A stretch of DNA of 64,000 nucleotides, taken from positions 1 through 64,000 of the forward strand of contig NZ_PKIZ01000014.1 of the NCBI RefSeq assembly GCF_002847825.1, given 5' to 3'. This document shows, in pieces, positions 6,335 through 14,746 of the stretch. The stretch is from Kytococcus schroeteri (GTDB lineage Bacteria > Actinomycetota > Actinomycetes > Actinomycetales > Dermatophilaceae). The notes below the pieces were generated by a model. That model saw nothing but the letters and a program-made list of their open reading frames with translations. It ran no database searches and was not told where the DNA came from. Position 1 is the first letter of the stretch. Every line of letters begins with the position of its first letter. Position numbers and translations under genes: made by a program.

Positions 6335-8998
6335 TCAGGCCACGTCCACCGGCCCGGCCTCGGCGGCGAACCGCTGTGCGCGCAGCGAGCGGCGCAGGCC
6401 GTCCACTTCGTCGGCCACGATGCGGCGCAGCGCCGCGGGGGCCTCGGGGTGGGTGGTGAGCCACTCCTGGGCGGCGGCCTCGCTGGCCTCGCCCTCGGGG
6501 AAGGTGCCGGGCACGATCCGCTCGGCGATCTCCATCGCGTGGTCGGCCCAGATGCCCTCGAGACGGCCGAAGTACTCCTCGCGCAGCCAGCCCAGCTCCT
6601 CGGAGCGCAGCGGCTGGCGCATGCCCTCGATGGTGGCCGACACGTGGTCGTTCGTCATCGACAGCGGCGTGAGCAGGCGCTCCCAGGCCTCGCGGCGGCC
6701 CTGCTCACCGGGGAGCGAGGTGACGGCGGCCAGATGGCGCGTGATGGTGGTGTTGTTGCGCTCCGCCTCCAGCTCGGCGTCGAGCTCCTCCCGGGTGGCC
6801 TGGCCGGTGGCCGCCAGGGCGGTCCACAGGTCCCAGCGGCGGTCGGACTCCCACGCCAGGCCCTCGATCGTCTCGGTGCCCTCGAGCAGGCCGCGGGCCA
6901 CCTCGCCCGACGCCGGATGCGTGGCCGCCGCGGCCCCGAAGGCCCGCTGCCACACCAGCTGGGCGTCGGAACCCGGCTCGGCGGCGCGCAGGTTGGCCAG
7001 GCAGGCCTCGGCCCAGGCAGCGCGCCAGGCGTCGCGCTGCTCGGCCGGCAGGTAGCCCTCGATGGCGGCGCGCGCGTTGGCGCTCACCGCGCCGAGCACG
7101 CCGCCGTGACGCTCGTCGGCCAGGTTGGCGATGGCGGCGCGCACGTACTGCGCGGCGTGCAGGCGGCCGTCGCGGGTGGCGTCCCACAGGGCCCACCACG
7201 CGGTGGACCGGGAGGTGTCCTCCTCCAGGGTGCCCAGGTGCTCCACGAGGGTGGCGGTGCTGTGCTCGTCGAGGGCGAGCTTGGCGTAGGTGAGGTCGCC
7301 GTCGTTCACCAGCACCAGGTCCGGGCGGGCGGCACCCACCAGGGCCTCCAGGCCCGCCACGCCGGCGAGGTCCACGGACTCCCCGGCCAGGTCCAGCTCG
7401 GCGTGGCCGGTGCGCTGCAGGCGGCCACCGGTCAGGGTGTAGGTGCCCACGGCCAGGCGGTGCGGACGCAGCACCTCCTCGCCAGTCACGGGGTCGGTGC
7501 AGTGCTGGGTGAGGCGCGCGGCGGTGACCGTCCCGTCCTCGGCGGTGTCCACCTCCAGCCCGATGGTGGACACGCCGGCCGTGCGCAGCCACGGGCCCAC
7601 CCACGCGTCGAGGTCGCGGCCCGAGGCCTCCTCGAGCGCACGCAGCAGGTCCGGCAGCGTGGTGTTGCCGTAGGCGTGCTCGCGGAAGTACGCGGTGGAG
7701 CCGGCGAAGAACTGCTCGCGACCCACGTAGTTCATGAGGTTCTGCAGCAGCGCGGCGCCCTTGGCGTAGGTGATGCCGTCGAAGTTCTGCCGGGCCGCCT
7801 CGAGGTCGTCGATCTGCGCGACCACCGGGTGGGTGGAGGGCAGCTGGTCCACGCGGTAGGCCCACAGCTTGCGGGCCGTCGAGAAGGCCACCCACGCGTC
7901 GGTGAACTCGGTGGTGTCCGCGCTGGCCTGCGTGCCCAGCAGCTCGGCGAAGGACTCCTTGAGCCACAGGTCGTTCCACCACTCCATGGTCACGAGGTCG
8001 CCGAACCACATGTGCGCCATCTCGTGGAGGATCGTGTTGGCCCGGCCGGCCCGCTGGGCCCGGGTGGGGGTGGAGCGGAACACGTAGTTCTCGGTGAAGG
8101 TCACGCAGCCCGGGTTCTCCATGGCGCCGAGGTTGTACTCGGGCACGAACACCTGGTCGTAGGTGCCCCACGGGTAGGCTACGCCGAAGGTGCGGTGGAA
8201 GAAGTCCAGGCCGGCGAAGGTGATGTCGAAGACCTCGTCGGCGTCGAAGTGCTCCACCAGGCTCTGGCGGCAGAGCAGGCCCACCGGCACCTCGAGCGCC
8301 TCGCCCTCGGAGGTGGTGCCCGTCCAGGTGCGCTCGGTGCGGTGGTACTCACCGGCGCACATGGCGGTGATGTAGGTGCTCATGGGCAGGGTCGGGGCCC
8401 ACTCGCGGGTGGTGCCGGCGGGCACCTCGTGGCCGGTCACGGTGCCGGCGGGGGCCTCGGTGGTGGACACCTCGTCCTCGGCGTTGCAGCGCACCACCCA
8501 GTCGGTGGGGGCGGTGATGACCCAGGTGAAGGCCGCCTTGAGGTCGGGCTGCTCGAAGGTCGTGTAGAGACGGCGGCAGTCGGCCGGCTCGAAGTGCGTG
8601 TACAGGTAGGTGCGCCCGTCGGCAGGGTCGATGAAGCGGTGCAGGCCCTGCCCGGTGCGGCCGTAGGTGCCCACTCCCTGCACCACCACGCGGTGGCGGC
8701 CAGCGGAGAGCTCGGGCAGCTGGATGCGGGCGCCGTCGAAGGCGGACTCGACGTTCAGGGGCTCGCCGTCCACGGTCACCGCGTCCACGCCGCCGAGGAA
8801 GTCCAGGAAGGTGGACCCGGCGGTGCTCGTGAAGTCGAGCGTCGTGGTGGTGCCGAAGGTGGTGGCCTCGGCATCGGGGGCCGTGCGGCAGTCGATCTCG
8901 ACCCGGTAGGCCAGGTCACTGACCTGGGAGGCGCGCTGGGCGGCCTCGGCACGGGTGAGGTTGCGGGAGGAGTGCGGGGCGGTGGGGCTGTACGTCAC
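6335..8998 (-). CDS. pepN: aminopeptidase N (M1 family)
   Basis: 887 residues, the usual length for actinobacterial PepN. It is a cytoplasmic zinc metallopeptidase removing N-terminal residues from peptides. GAMEN, the exopeptidase signature, is at 291-295. HEMAH is at 325-329, with the third zinc ligand E348 in LKESFAE. The C-terminal ERAP1-like helical domain fills residues 530-887. Translation starts at GTG 8998; a TTGACT -10-like hexamer lies just upstream on the same strand. A long open frame on the opposite strand is only its mirror image. Confidence 0.95.
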   Translation of the reverse strand: MTYSPTAPHSSRNLTRAEAAQRASQVSDLAYRVEIDCRTAPDAEATTFGTTTTLDFTSTAGSTFLDFLGGVDAVTVDGEPLNVESAFDGARIQLPELSAGRHRVVVQGVGTYGRTGQGLHRFIDPADGRTYLYTHFEPADCRRLYTTFEQPDLKAAFTWVITAPTDWVVRCNAEDEVSTTEAPAGTVTGHEVPAGTTREWAPTLPMSTYITAMCAGEYHRTERTWTGTTSEGEALEVPVGLLCRQSLVEHFDADEVFDITFAGLDFFHRTFGVAYPWGTYDQVFVPEYNLGAMENPGCVTFTENYVFRSTPTRAQRAGRANTILHEMAHMWFGDLVTMEWWNDLWLKESFAELLGTQASADTTEFTDAWVAFSTARKLWAYRVDQLPSTHPVVAQIDDLEAARQNFDGITYAKGAALLQNLMNYVGREQFFAGSTAYFREHAYGNTTLPDLLRALEEASGRDLDAWVGPWLRTAGVSTIGLEVDTAEDGTVTAARLTQHCTDPVTGEEVLRPHRLAVGTYTLTGGRLQRTGHAELDLAGESVDLAGVAGLEALVGAARPDLVLVNDGDLTYAKLALDEHSTATLVEHLGTLEEDTSRSTAWWALWDATRDGRLHAAQYVRAAIANLADERHGGVLGAVSANARAAIEGYLPAEQRDAWRAAWAEACLANLRAAEPGSDAQLVWQRAFGAAAATHPASGEVARGLLEGTETIEGLAWESDRRWDLWTALAATGQATREELDAELEAERNNTTITRHLAAVTSLPGEQGRREAWERLLTPLSMTNDHVSATIEGMRQPLRSEELGWLREEYFGRLEGIWADHAMEIAERIVPGTFPEGEASEAAAQEWLTTHPEAPAALRRIVADEVDGLRRSLRAQRFAAEAGPVDVA

Positions 8999-9101
8999 GG
9001 GGGCCAGTCAATCAGGACGTGGCGTCGGTCACGTCCCCACCACCCCCGGGTGTCGGTGGACGACCTGACGGACGGCCGGGCGCCTGTGGACGAAGGGTGC
9101 C

Positions 9102-9686
9102 TCAGGGGTTGACCACGGTGCCGGTCAGCGGCTCGTCGCCGGGGCCGTCCTCGGGGCGCTGGGGCGTCGACCCCGTCGACCCCGGCGCGCCCAGCGCGCC
9201 CGGCGCCCCCGGCGCCCCCGGCGCGGGGCGCCATGGCGCCGAGCCGTGCGGACGCGGCCGACGGCGCGCGGAGAGGTCGGCATGGCGCAGCAGCTCGCTG
9301 TACGGCACGTCGGTGTGCGGGTGCGTGGCCACCGGGGTGTCCCCGGAGAACACGACGAACACCGGGCGGGAGTGCAGGAAGGTCTGCAGCACCGACCCGT
9401 CCACCACCGAGCGGGCGTGGGCGGTGGCGCGCCGCTTGGCCGCGGCCGGTCCCAGCGGCGTGCGGTCCACCAGCCTGCCCGTCGGGCGCGGGGTGGCGTC
9501 CGCCATCGGCCGGCCCTGCTCGTCGGTGCCCGCCGGGCGCCGCCCCGTGCGGCGCTCCACCTCCTCCACCACGGCCGGGGCGTGCTTGCGCGCCTCGGAG
9601 ACCAGCGTGGGGCCGTACCTGCGCGCGGCGCCGGCGATGACCGGCCCGTACTTCACGGCGTTGCGGATGAGGTTGGGGTTGACCAC
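9102..9686 (-). CDS. conserved hypothetical protein
   Basis: 194 residues from a GTG at 9686, chosen because AGGAGG lies 4 nt upstream; the frame extends further but without a ribosome binding site. The N-terminus is basic and amphipathic (NLIRNAVKYGPVIAGAARRY). Residues around 100-150 look like a folded core (QTFLHSRPVFVVFSGD), and the C-terminus is a Gly/Ala/Pro repeat (GAPGAPGALGAPG). There is no known motif. It lies upstream of pepN on the same strand, about 100 bp away. Confidence 0.6.
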   Translation of the reverse strand: MVNPNLIRNAVKYGPVIAGAARRYGPTLVSEARKHAPAVVEEVERRTGRRPAGTDEQGRPMADATPRPTGRLVDRTPLGPAAAKRRATAHARSVVDGSVLQTFLHSRPVFVVFSGDTPVATHPHTDVPYSELLRHADLSARRRPRPHGSAPWRPAPGAPGAPGALGAPGSTGSTPQRPEDGPGDEPLTGTVVNP

Positions 9687-9771
9687 GGGGCCTCCTCGAA
9701 CGGGCGGGGTGACGGGTTCACTCCCTCGCCATGATGTCAACACCGGCAGGTGGGCGCGCGTTCCCGGGACC

Positions 9772-9777
9772 TAGGCT
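9772..9777 (+). promoter_or_regulatory. -10 element (TAGGCT) of leaderless pdxH
   Basis: TAGGCT is placed 6 nt before the pdxH ATG at 9784, the same spacing as at 2152 and 14735. Confidence 0.55.
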
Positions 9778-9783
9778 GGGCGC

Positions 9784-10536
9784 ATGCACCCCTCGGACCT
9801 CGGTCGTCGGCGCGGTCGCCGACTCGGACGCCTGGAGTACACCGGTGAGGGCCTCGAGCCCGACCACGTCCCCGCCGCCCCGTGGGACGTGGTGCAGGAG
9901 TGGGTCCACGCCGCCCACCACCGGGCCCTGGAGCGGGGTGACGTGCCCGAGCCGGCCGCCGTGGCCCTGGCCACGGTGGACGCCGAGGGCGCCCCGGACG
10001 TGCGCACCGTGCTCTGCCGCGACGTCTCCACCGAGGGCCTGCGCTTCTACACCTCCCTGGTCTCCGCCAAGGCCGAGCAGATGGCCGCCGACCCGCGTGT
10101 GGCCCTCACCTGGACCTGGCCGAGCATGTTCCGCGCCCTCCGCTTCCGCGGCGTGGCCGAGGAGCTGCCCCGCGACGAGGTGACCGCCTACTTCCGGCAG
10201 CGCCCCTGGGGGTCGCGCATCAGCGCCCACGCCAGCCGCCAGTCCCACCCGCTGGCCGACCGCGCCGAGCTGGTGGCCCGCGAGGCGGAGCTGGCCGGGC
10301 GGTGGCCCGACCGGGCCCGTGAGGACGACGTGCCCACCCCGGACCACTGGGGTGGCTACCTCGTGCGCCCCTACCAGGTGGAGGTGTGGACCGGCCGCCA
10401 GTCGCGCATGCACGACCGCTGGCGCTGGACCCTCACCGAGCCGCTCGACCTGACCCGTCCCGTGGCCGACCAGGGTGACCTCCTGCTGCCGCTCGACGAC
10501 GAGACGGCCTGGACGCACCTGGCCCTCCAGCCGTGA
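9784..10536 (+). CDS. pdxH: pyridoxamine 5'-phosphate oxidase
   Basis: 250 residues. It oxidises pyridoxine or pyridoxamine 5'-phosphate to pyridoxal 5'-phosphate with FMN and oxygen. Family features in order are VALATVDAEGAPDVRTVLCR (FMN binding), RFYTSLVSAKAEQM, and the C-terminal substrate and FMN contacts WTGRQSRMHDR and WRWTLTEPL. The N-terminal 30 residues are Arg-rich and longer than in E. coli. It is divergent from the gene at 9686, and its start is fixed by the -10 element 6 nt upstream. Confidence 0.93.
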   Translation: MHPSDLGRRRGRRLGRLEYTGEGLEPDHVPAAPWDVVQEWVHAAHHRALERGDVPEPAAVALATVDAEGAPDVRTVLCRDVSTEGLRFYTSLVSAKAEQMAADPRVALTWTWPSMFRALRFRGVAEELPRDEVTAYFRQRPWGSRISAHASRQSHPLADRAELVAREAELAGRWPDRAREDDVPTPDHWGGYLVRPYQVEVWTGRQSRMHDRWRWTLTEPLDLTRPVADQGDLLLPLDDETAWTHLALQP

Positions 10537-10547
10537 CCCCGGCCGGA

Positions 10548-10590
10548 GGTGAGGATCGCCTAACCAGTTGTCGGTCCGCTGGCCTACGAT
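10548..10590 (+). promoter_or_regulatory. promoter region with inverted repeat before the DtxR-type gene
   Basis: GGTGAGG at 10548-10554 and CCTAACC at 10559-10565 form an inverted repeat (6 of 7 pairs) with a 4-nt spacer. A TACGAT -10 follows at 10585-10590, placing the repeat at the -35 region. The half-sites resemble those of DtxR/IdeR boxes, but the spacing is wider than in the 19-bp consensus, so autoregulation is only a suggestion. Confidence 0.35.
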
Positions 10591-10627
10591 GGGGGCTCCC
10601 CTCGTGCGCCACGGAAGGCAGGCCCTG

Positions 10628-11353
10628 GTGAGTGACCTCATCGACACCACCGAGATGTACCTCAAGACGATCTACGAACTGGACGAGGAGGGCATCCCGG
10701 CCCTCCGCGCCCGCATCGCCGAGCGACTGGGGCACTCCGGACCCACGGTGAGCCAGACCATCGCCCGCATGGACCGCGACGGCCTGGTGACCCTGGGGGA
10801 GGACCGCCGCCTCCACCTCACCGAGGAGGGGCGTGCGCAGGCCACCCGCATCGAGCGCAAGCACCGCCTGGCCGAGCGCCTGCTCGTGGACGTGATCGGC
10901 CTGGAGTGGGAGTACGTGCACGAGGAGGCCTGCCGCTGGGAGCACGTCATGAGCGACCGGGTGGAGCGCAAGATCCTCGCCCTGCTGGAAAACTCCGAGG
11001 AGTCCCCGTACGGCAACCCCATCCCCGGCCTCGAGGAGCTCGGCGGCGTCCAGGGCACCACCTTCCGCGACGGCGTGGAGCGCCTCGTGGACGTGGTCCG
11101 CGACGGGCATGAGGCCGTGTTCGTGCGTCGCATCGGCGAGCCCGTGCAGGTCGATGCCGAGGCCCTCGCCCTGCTGACGGAGGCCGGCGTGGTCCCCGGC
11201 GAGCGGGTGCAGGTGGAGGCCCGCGGCGACGACCGCGTGGTGGCCCGCGGCCTGCGCGAGGGCGTCACCGGCGGCGTCTCGCTGCCGCAGGAGATCGCGG
11301 TGCACGTGTTCGTCAGCCGCGTGGACCCCCGAAGTACCCAGCCCACCCAGTAA
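10628..11353 (+). CDS. DtxR/IdeR-family metal-dependent regulator
   Basis: 241 residues. The N-terminal winged helix (about 1-70, with SGPTVSQTIARMDRDGLV as the recognition region) is followed by the metal-binding dimerisation domain (HRLAERLLVDVIG, then CRWEHVMSD, which holds Cys/Glu/His ligands, and NPIPG). The C-terminus is SH3-like. The length and the CxxEHxxS pattern fit iron-dependent IdeR/DtxR better than the shorter MntR. The GTG at 10628 is used with GGAAGG upstream; the TTEMYLKTIYEL start is typical. An iron box lies upstream of sdhC in this window. Confidence 0.88.
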   Translation: MSDLIDTTEMYLKTIYELDEEGIPALRARIAERLGHSGPTVSQTIARMDRDGLVTLGEDRRLHLTEEGRAQATRIERKHRLAERLLVDVIGLEWEYVHEEACRWEHVMSDRVERKILALLENSEESPYGNPIPGLEELGGVQGTTFRDGVERLVDVVRDGHEAVFVRRIGEPVQVDAEALALLTEAGVVPGERVQVEARGDDRVVARGLREGVTGGVSLPQEIAVHVFVSRVDPRSTQPTQ

Positions 11354-11380
11354 TCCCCCGGAATCGGAGACCCACCCCTC

Positions 11381-12736
11381 GTGCTCGTCGCCCTCGGCGT
11401 CCTCACAGTCCTCGCCCTGACCGCCCTCACCGGGTTCTTCGTCGCGCAGGAGTTCGCGTTCGTCTCGGTGGACCGCACCGAGCTGCGGGCCCGCGCAGAG
11501 GGGGGTGACGCCCGTGCCCAGAAGGCCTACGACCTCACCACGCAGCTGTCCTTCCTGCTCTCGGGTGCCCAGTTCGGCATCACCGTCACCACGCTGCTCG
11601 TCGGCTACGCGGCCGAGCCCCTCATCGGTGCCGGCCTGCGCGACCTGGTGGGCGCCGAGCAGGCCTCCCGTGGCGCCACCGCCGTGGCCATCTCGCTGGG
11701 GGTGCTGCTCTTCTCCACGATCGTGCAGATGGTGCTGGGTGAGCTGGGCCCCAAGAACTGGGCCATCGCCCGCCCGGTGGCCCTCACCCGGGCCCTGGCC
11801 GCCCCCACGGCGGCCTACCTCGCCGTGGTGGGCCCGGTGGTGCGCTTCTTCGACAGCTCGGCGGCGTGGCTGCTGCGCAAGGTCGGCATCGAGCCCGTGG
11901 AGGAGCTCGACTCCGCCGCCACACCTGAGGACCTGCAGCGCATCATCGACCAGTCCCACGCCAGCGGCCTGCTCGACGACGAGCTGCAGGACCTGCTCGA
12001 CCGCGGGCTGGCCTTCCGCCACCGCACCGTCGGCGAGGTGATGACCCCCCGCGTGGACGTGGAGACCGTGAGCGCCGACGCGAGCGTGGCCGAGCTGGTG
12101 GACCTGCTCGCCACCGGGCACAGCCGCTACCCGGTGTACGGGCGCGACATCGACGACATCGTGGGCGTGGTGAGCATCTCCGACGTGCTCGAGGTGCCGG
12201 TGGCCGAGCGCGCCAGCACGGTGGTGCACCGCATCGTGGACGAGGCCGTGCTGCTGCCCACCTCGCTGGGCGTCACCAAGGCGCTGGAGGAGATGCGTCG
12301 CCGCCACCGGCAGATCGCGGTCGTGGTGGACGAGCACGGGGGCTTCGCCGGCGTGGTCTCGTTCGAGGACATCGCCGAGGAGGTGGTCGGCGACATCCTC
12401 GACGAGGACGACGAGGAGGAGTCGCCCGCCACCGAGCGCGCCGACGGCACCTGGCTGCTGCCGGCCAACCTGCGCCTGGACGAGGTGCGCAAGTTCACCT
12501 CCATCGCGCTGCCGGAGAGCGACGACTACGACACCCTCTCCGGACTGGTGCTCAAGACGCTGGGTCGCGTGGTGCAGGAGGGCGACGTGGCCGAGGTGGC
12601 CTGGACCGTCCGTGACGCCGACGGCGAGACCGTGCGCGCCTGCACCAGCCTGGAGGTGGTGGCGGTGGAGCGCCACGTGCCCGACGAGGTGCTGCTCGCG
12701 CCGGTGACCGTGGACGACGTGGAGGAGGTGGCCTGA
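11381..12736 (+). CDS. CNNM/CorC-type transporter (DUF21-CBS-CBS-CorC_C)
   Basis: 451 residues. An N-terminal DUF21 membrane domain (about 1-190, three or four helices, with the conserved VLGELGPKNWAIARP turn) is followed by a CBS pair (about 205-330, MTPRVDVETV and VVDEHGGFAGVVS) and a C-terminal transporter-associated domain (about 355-440). Members move or regulate Mg2+ and related divalent cations. The GTG at 11381 lies 27 bp after the regulator gene, and the stop overlaps the next ATG. Confidence 0.88.
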   Translation: MLVALGVLTVLALTALTGFFVAQEFAFVSVDRTELRARAEGGDARAQKAYDLTTQLSFLLSGAQFGITVTTLLVGYAAEPLIGAGLRDLVGAEQASRGATAVAISLGVLLFSTIVQMVLGELGPKNWAIARPVALTRALAAPTAAYLAVVGPVVRFFDSSAAWLLRKVGIEPVEELDSAATPEDLQRIIDQSHASGLLDDELQDLLDRGLAFRHRTVGEVMTPRVDVETVSADASVAELVDLLATGHSRYPVYGRDIDDIVGVVSISDVLEVPVAERASTVVHRIVDEAVLLPTSLGVTKALEEMRRRHRQIAVVVDEHGGFAGVVSFEDIAEEVVGDILDEDDEEESPATERADGTWLLPANLRLDEVRKFTSIALPESDDYDTLSGLVLKTLGRVVQEGDVAEVAWTVRDADGETVRACTSLEVVAVERHVPDEVLLAPVTVDDVEEVA

Positions 12737-13812
12737 TGGGGGAGCTCGAGAAGATCCTGCTCTCGGTGCTGCTGTTGGCGGCCAACGGGTTCTTCGTGGC
12801 CGCCGAGTTCGGCATCATGGCCGCCAAGCGCCACCGCCTGGAGGAGCGCGCCGAGGCCGGGGGGCGTGCCGCCCGCGCCGCCGTGGCCTCCAGCAAGGAG
12901 CTCTCGCTCATGCTGGCCGCCAGCCAGCTGGGCATCACCCTGGCCACGCTGGGCCTGGGTGCCATGGCCGAGCCGGCCATCGCCCACCTGCTGGAGCCGG
13001 TGCTGCACGCCCTGCACGTGCCCCACGCGCTGACCCACCCGGTCGCCCTGGTGGTGGCCCTGACCCTCGTGACCTACCTGCACATGGTGGTCGGCGAGAT
13101 GGCGCCCAAGTCGTGGGCCATCGCGCACCCGGAGACCGCCGCGGTGGTCGTGGCCCTGCCCTTCCGGGCCTTCGCCATGGTGACCAAGCCGTTCATCTGG
13201 CTGCTCAACGAGATCACCAACCTGGGGCTGAGGCTGGTGGGCGTGGAGGCCGTCGACACCATCGAGGAGGAGCACGGGCCGGCCGAGTTGCAGCGCCTCA
13301 TGTCCTCCTCGCAGGAGGCCGGCGTGCTGCCCGACGAGGACGCCCGCCTGCTGGCCGGCGCGTTCCGTCTGGAGAACCAGGACCTCTCGGCGGTCACCCG
13401 GCCGGCGCGCGACCTCGTGACCATCGACGTGGGCGCCACCGCGGCGGACGTCGAGGAACTGAGCCGCCGCACGGGGCGTTCGCGCCTCATCGTGACGCAC
13501 GGGTCGCGCTACGTGGGCCTGGTGCACGTGCGCGATGCCGTGACCGCGCGGGCCACGGGCACCAACCCGGGCGTGGTGGACCTGCGCCAGCAGATGCCGA
13601 CGCTGCGCCGCGAGCTGCCCCTCATCGACGCCGCCACGCAGATGCGGCAGCACCGCGCCCAGCTGGCGATGGTGGCCGACCCGGCCGGGCGCAAGGTGGG
13701 CATGGTGGCACTGGAGGACATCCTCGAGCAGATCCTCGGCCAGTTCGACGACGAGACCGACGAGCTGGTGCGCGCCGCGGGGGCCAGCCGGGGTCTGCGC
13801 CGGGCCGGGTGA
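12736..13812 (+). CDS. second CNNM-type protein without the CorC_C domain
   Basis: 358 residues, DUF21 membrane domain (about 1-190, with VVGEMAPKSWAIAHP) plus a CBS pair (about 205-345). It starts inside the stop of the preceding paralogue (TGATG) and lacks the C-terminal domain of that protein. Such unequal pairs are common in Actinobacteria and may form a heteromer. Cation specificity is unknown. Confidence 0.85.
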   Translation: MGELEKILLSVLLLAANGFFVAAEFGIMAAKRHRLEERAEAGGRAARAAVASSKELSLMLAASQLGITLATLGLGAMAEPAIAHLLEPVLHALHVPHALTHPVALVVALTLVTYLHMVVGEMAPKSWAIAHPETAAVVVALPFRAFAMVTKPFIWLLNEITNLGLRLVGVEAVDTIEEEHGPAELQRLMSSSQEAGVLPDEDARLLAGAFRLENQDLSAVTRPARDLVTIDVGATAADVEELSRRTGRSRLIVTHGSRYVGLVHVRDAVTARATGTNPGVVDLRQQMPTLRRELPLIDAATQMRQHRAQLAMVADPAGRKVGMVALEDILEQILGQFDDETDELVRAAGASRGLRRAG

Positions 13813-13839
13813 CGGCCGGGTGGCTCCGGTGGTGGTGCC

Positions 13840-14226
13840 GTGACCGGGTGGCGGCCCTGGGCGCTGGTGGTGCTCGGTGGCGCGGTCGGGTCGGTGGCCC
13901 GGGTGCTGCTCTCGGAGGCCTGGGGGTCCGCGGTGGGCGTGCTCGTGGTGAACCTGGTGGGGGCCTTCCTGCTGGGTCTGGCCGATGCCGTGTGGTCCGG
14001 TCGGCGGCCGGGGCTGCTCGTGCTGGTGGGCACCGGGGCGCTGGGCGGGTTCACCACGGTGAGCGGGTGGGCGCTGCTCATGGCCGGGTCGTGGGCGTGG
14101 TTCTGGGCCGGGCCGCTCCTGCTGGCGGTCGGTGTGCTGCTGGCCTGGGCGGGCGTGCGCGTGGGGCGGGTCGTGCGGGGGCAGGACGGTGTGGGGGCCG
14201 TCGGTGGCGAGGCGGCGGTGCGCTGA
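13840..14226 (+). CDS. crcB: CrcB/Fluc fluoride channel subunit 1
   Basis: 128 residues, four membrane helices. Fluc signatures are GGAVGSVARVLLS, VNLVGAFLLG and GFTTVSGW (usual form GFTTFSTF). Fluoride exporters are dual-topology homodimers or, when two genes are adjacent, heterodimers. The GTG at 13840 is the first possible start after the CNNM genes. The next crcB begins in its stop codon. Confidence 0.87.
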   Translation: MTGWRPWALVVLGGAVGSVARVLLSEAWGSAVGVLVVNLVGAFLLGLADAVWSGRRPGLLVLVGTGALGGFTTVSGWALLMAGSWAWFWAGPLLLAVGVLLAWAGVRVGRVVRGQDGVGAVGGEAAVR

Positions 14227-14654
14227 TGCCCTCGGTGACGGTGCTGCTCTGGGTGGCCGTGGGCGGCGCGCTGGGTGCCGTGGGGCGGTACGCGGCCGAC
14301 CGGGCGGCGCAGCGGTGGGTCCCGGCCGTGGCCGAGGTGGGCGTGCTCGTGGCCAACCTCGTGGCGTGCGCGCTGCTGGGCTGGGTGGCCGGGGGAACGG
14401 TGCTGGTGTCGTCGGCCCCGGGGTCCGCGCCGTTGCCGCTGGTGTCCGGACCCGTGCTGGGCTGGGACTGGTGGCTGCTCGGCAGTGGGCTGGCCGGGGC
14501 GCTGAGCACCTGGTCGACGCTGACGCTGCAGGTGGTCCGGCGGTGGGTGGCCGGGGACCGGGCGGTGGCCGCTGCGCTGGGGCTGGCCACCTGGGTGCTG
14601 GGAGCCGGGGCGGCGCGGCTGGCGGCCGAGGCGTCCGTGGCGCTGACGGGCTGA
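14226..14654 (+). CDS. crcB: CrcB/Fluc fluoride channel subunit 2
   Basis: 142 residues, four membrane helices, with GGALGAVGRYAAD, VANLVACALLG and GALSTWSTLTLQ, matching the Fluc pore motifs. There is a longer insert between helices 2 and 3 than in subunit 1. The ATGA overlap with subunit 1 makes equal co-expression and a heterodimer likely. Confidence 0.87.
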   Translation: MPSVTVLLWVAVGGALGAVGRYAADRAAQRWVPAVAEVGVLVANLVACALLGWVAGGTVLVSSAPGSAPLPLVSGPVLGWDWWLLGSGLAGALSTWSTLTLQVVRRWVAGDRAVAAALGLATWVLGAGAARLAAEASVALTG

Positions 14655-14734
14655 GGTGCGTCTCGGCGCCGGGCACGTTCCCTGCATCGGGCCGGCCCTG
14701 TGGACGGCCGGGGGATGTTGTCGGGGGTGCCCCC

Positions 14735-14740
14735 TAGCCT
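14735..14740 (+). promoter_or_regulatory. -10 element (TAGCCT) of leaderless sbcD
   Basis: TAGCCT lies 6 nt before the ATG at 14747. Confidence 0.55.
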
Positions 14741-14746
14741 GCGGGC

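Noticed and set aside
6449..9112. 887-codon open frame antisense to pepN
   Set aside because: It is the mirror of a real gene: GC-rich codons leave few stops on the opposite strand. Its translation is low-complexity Gly/Val/His/Arg and has no domain.
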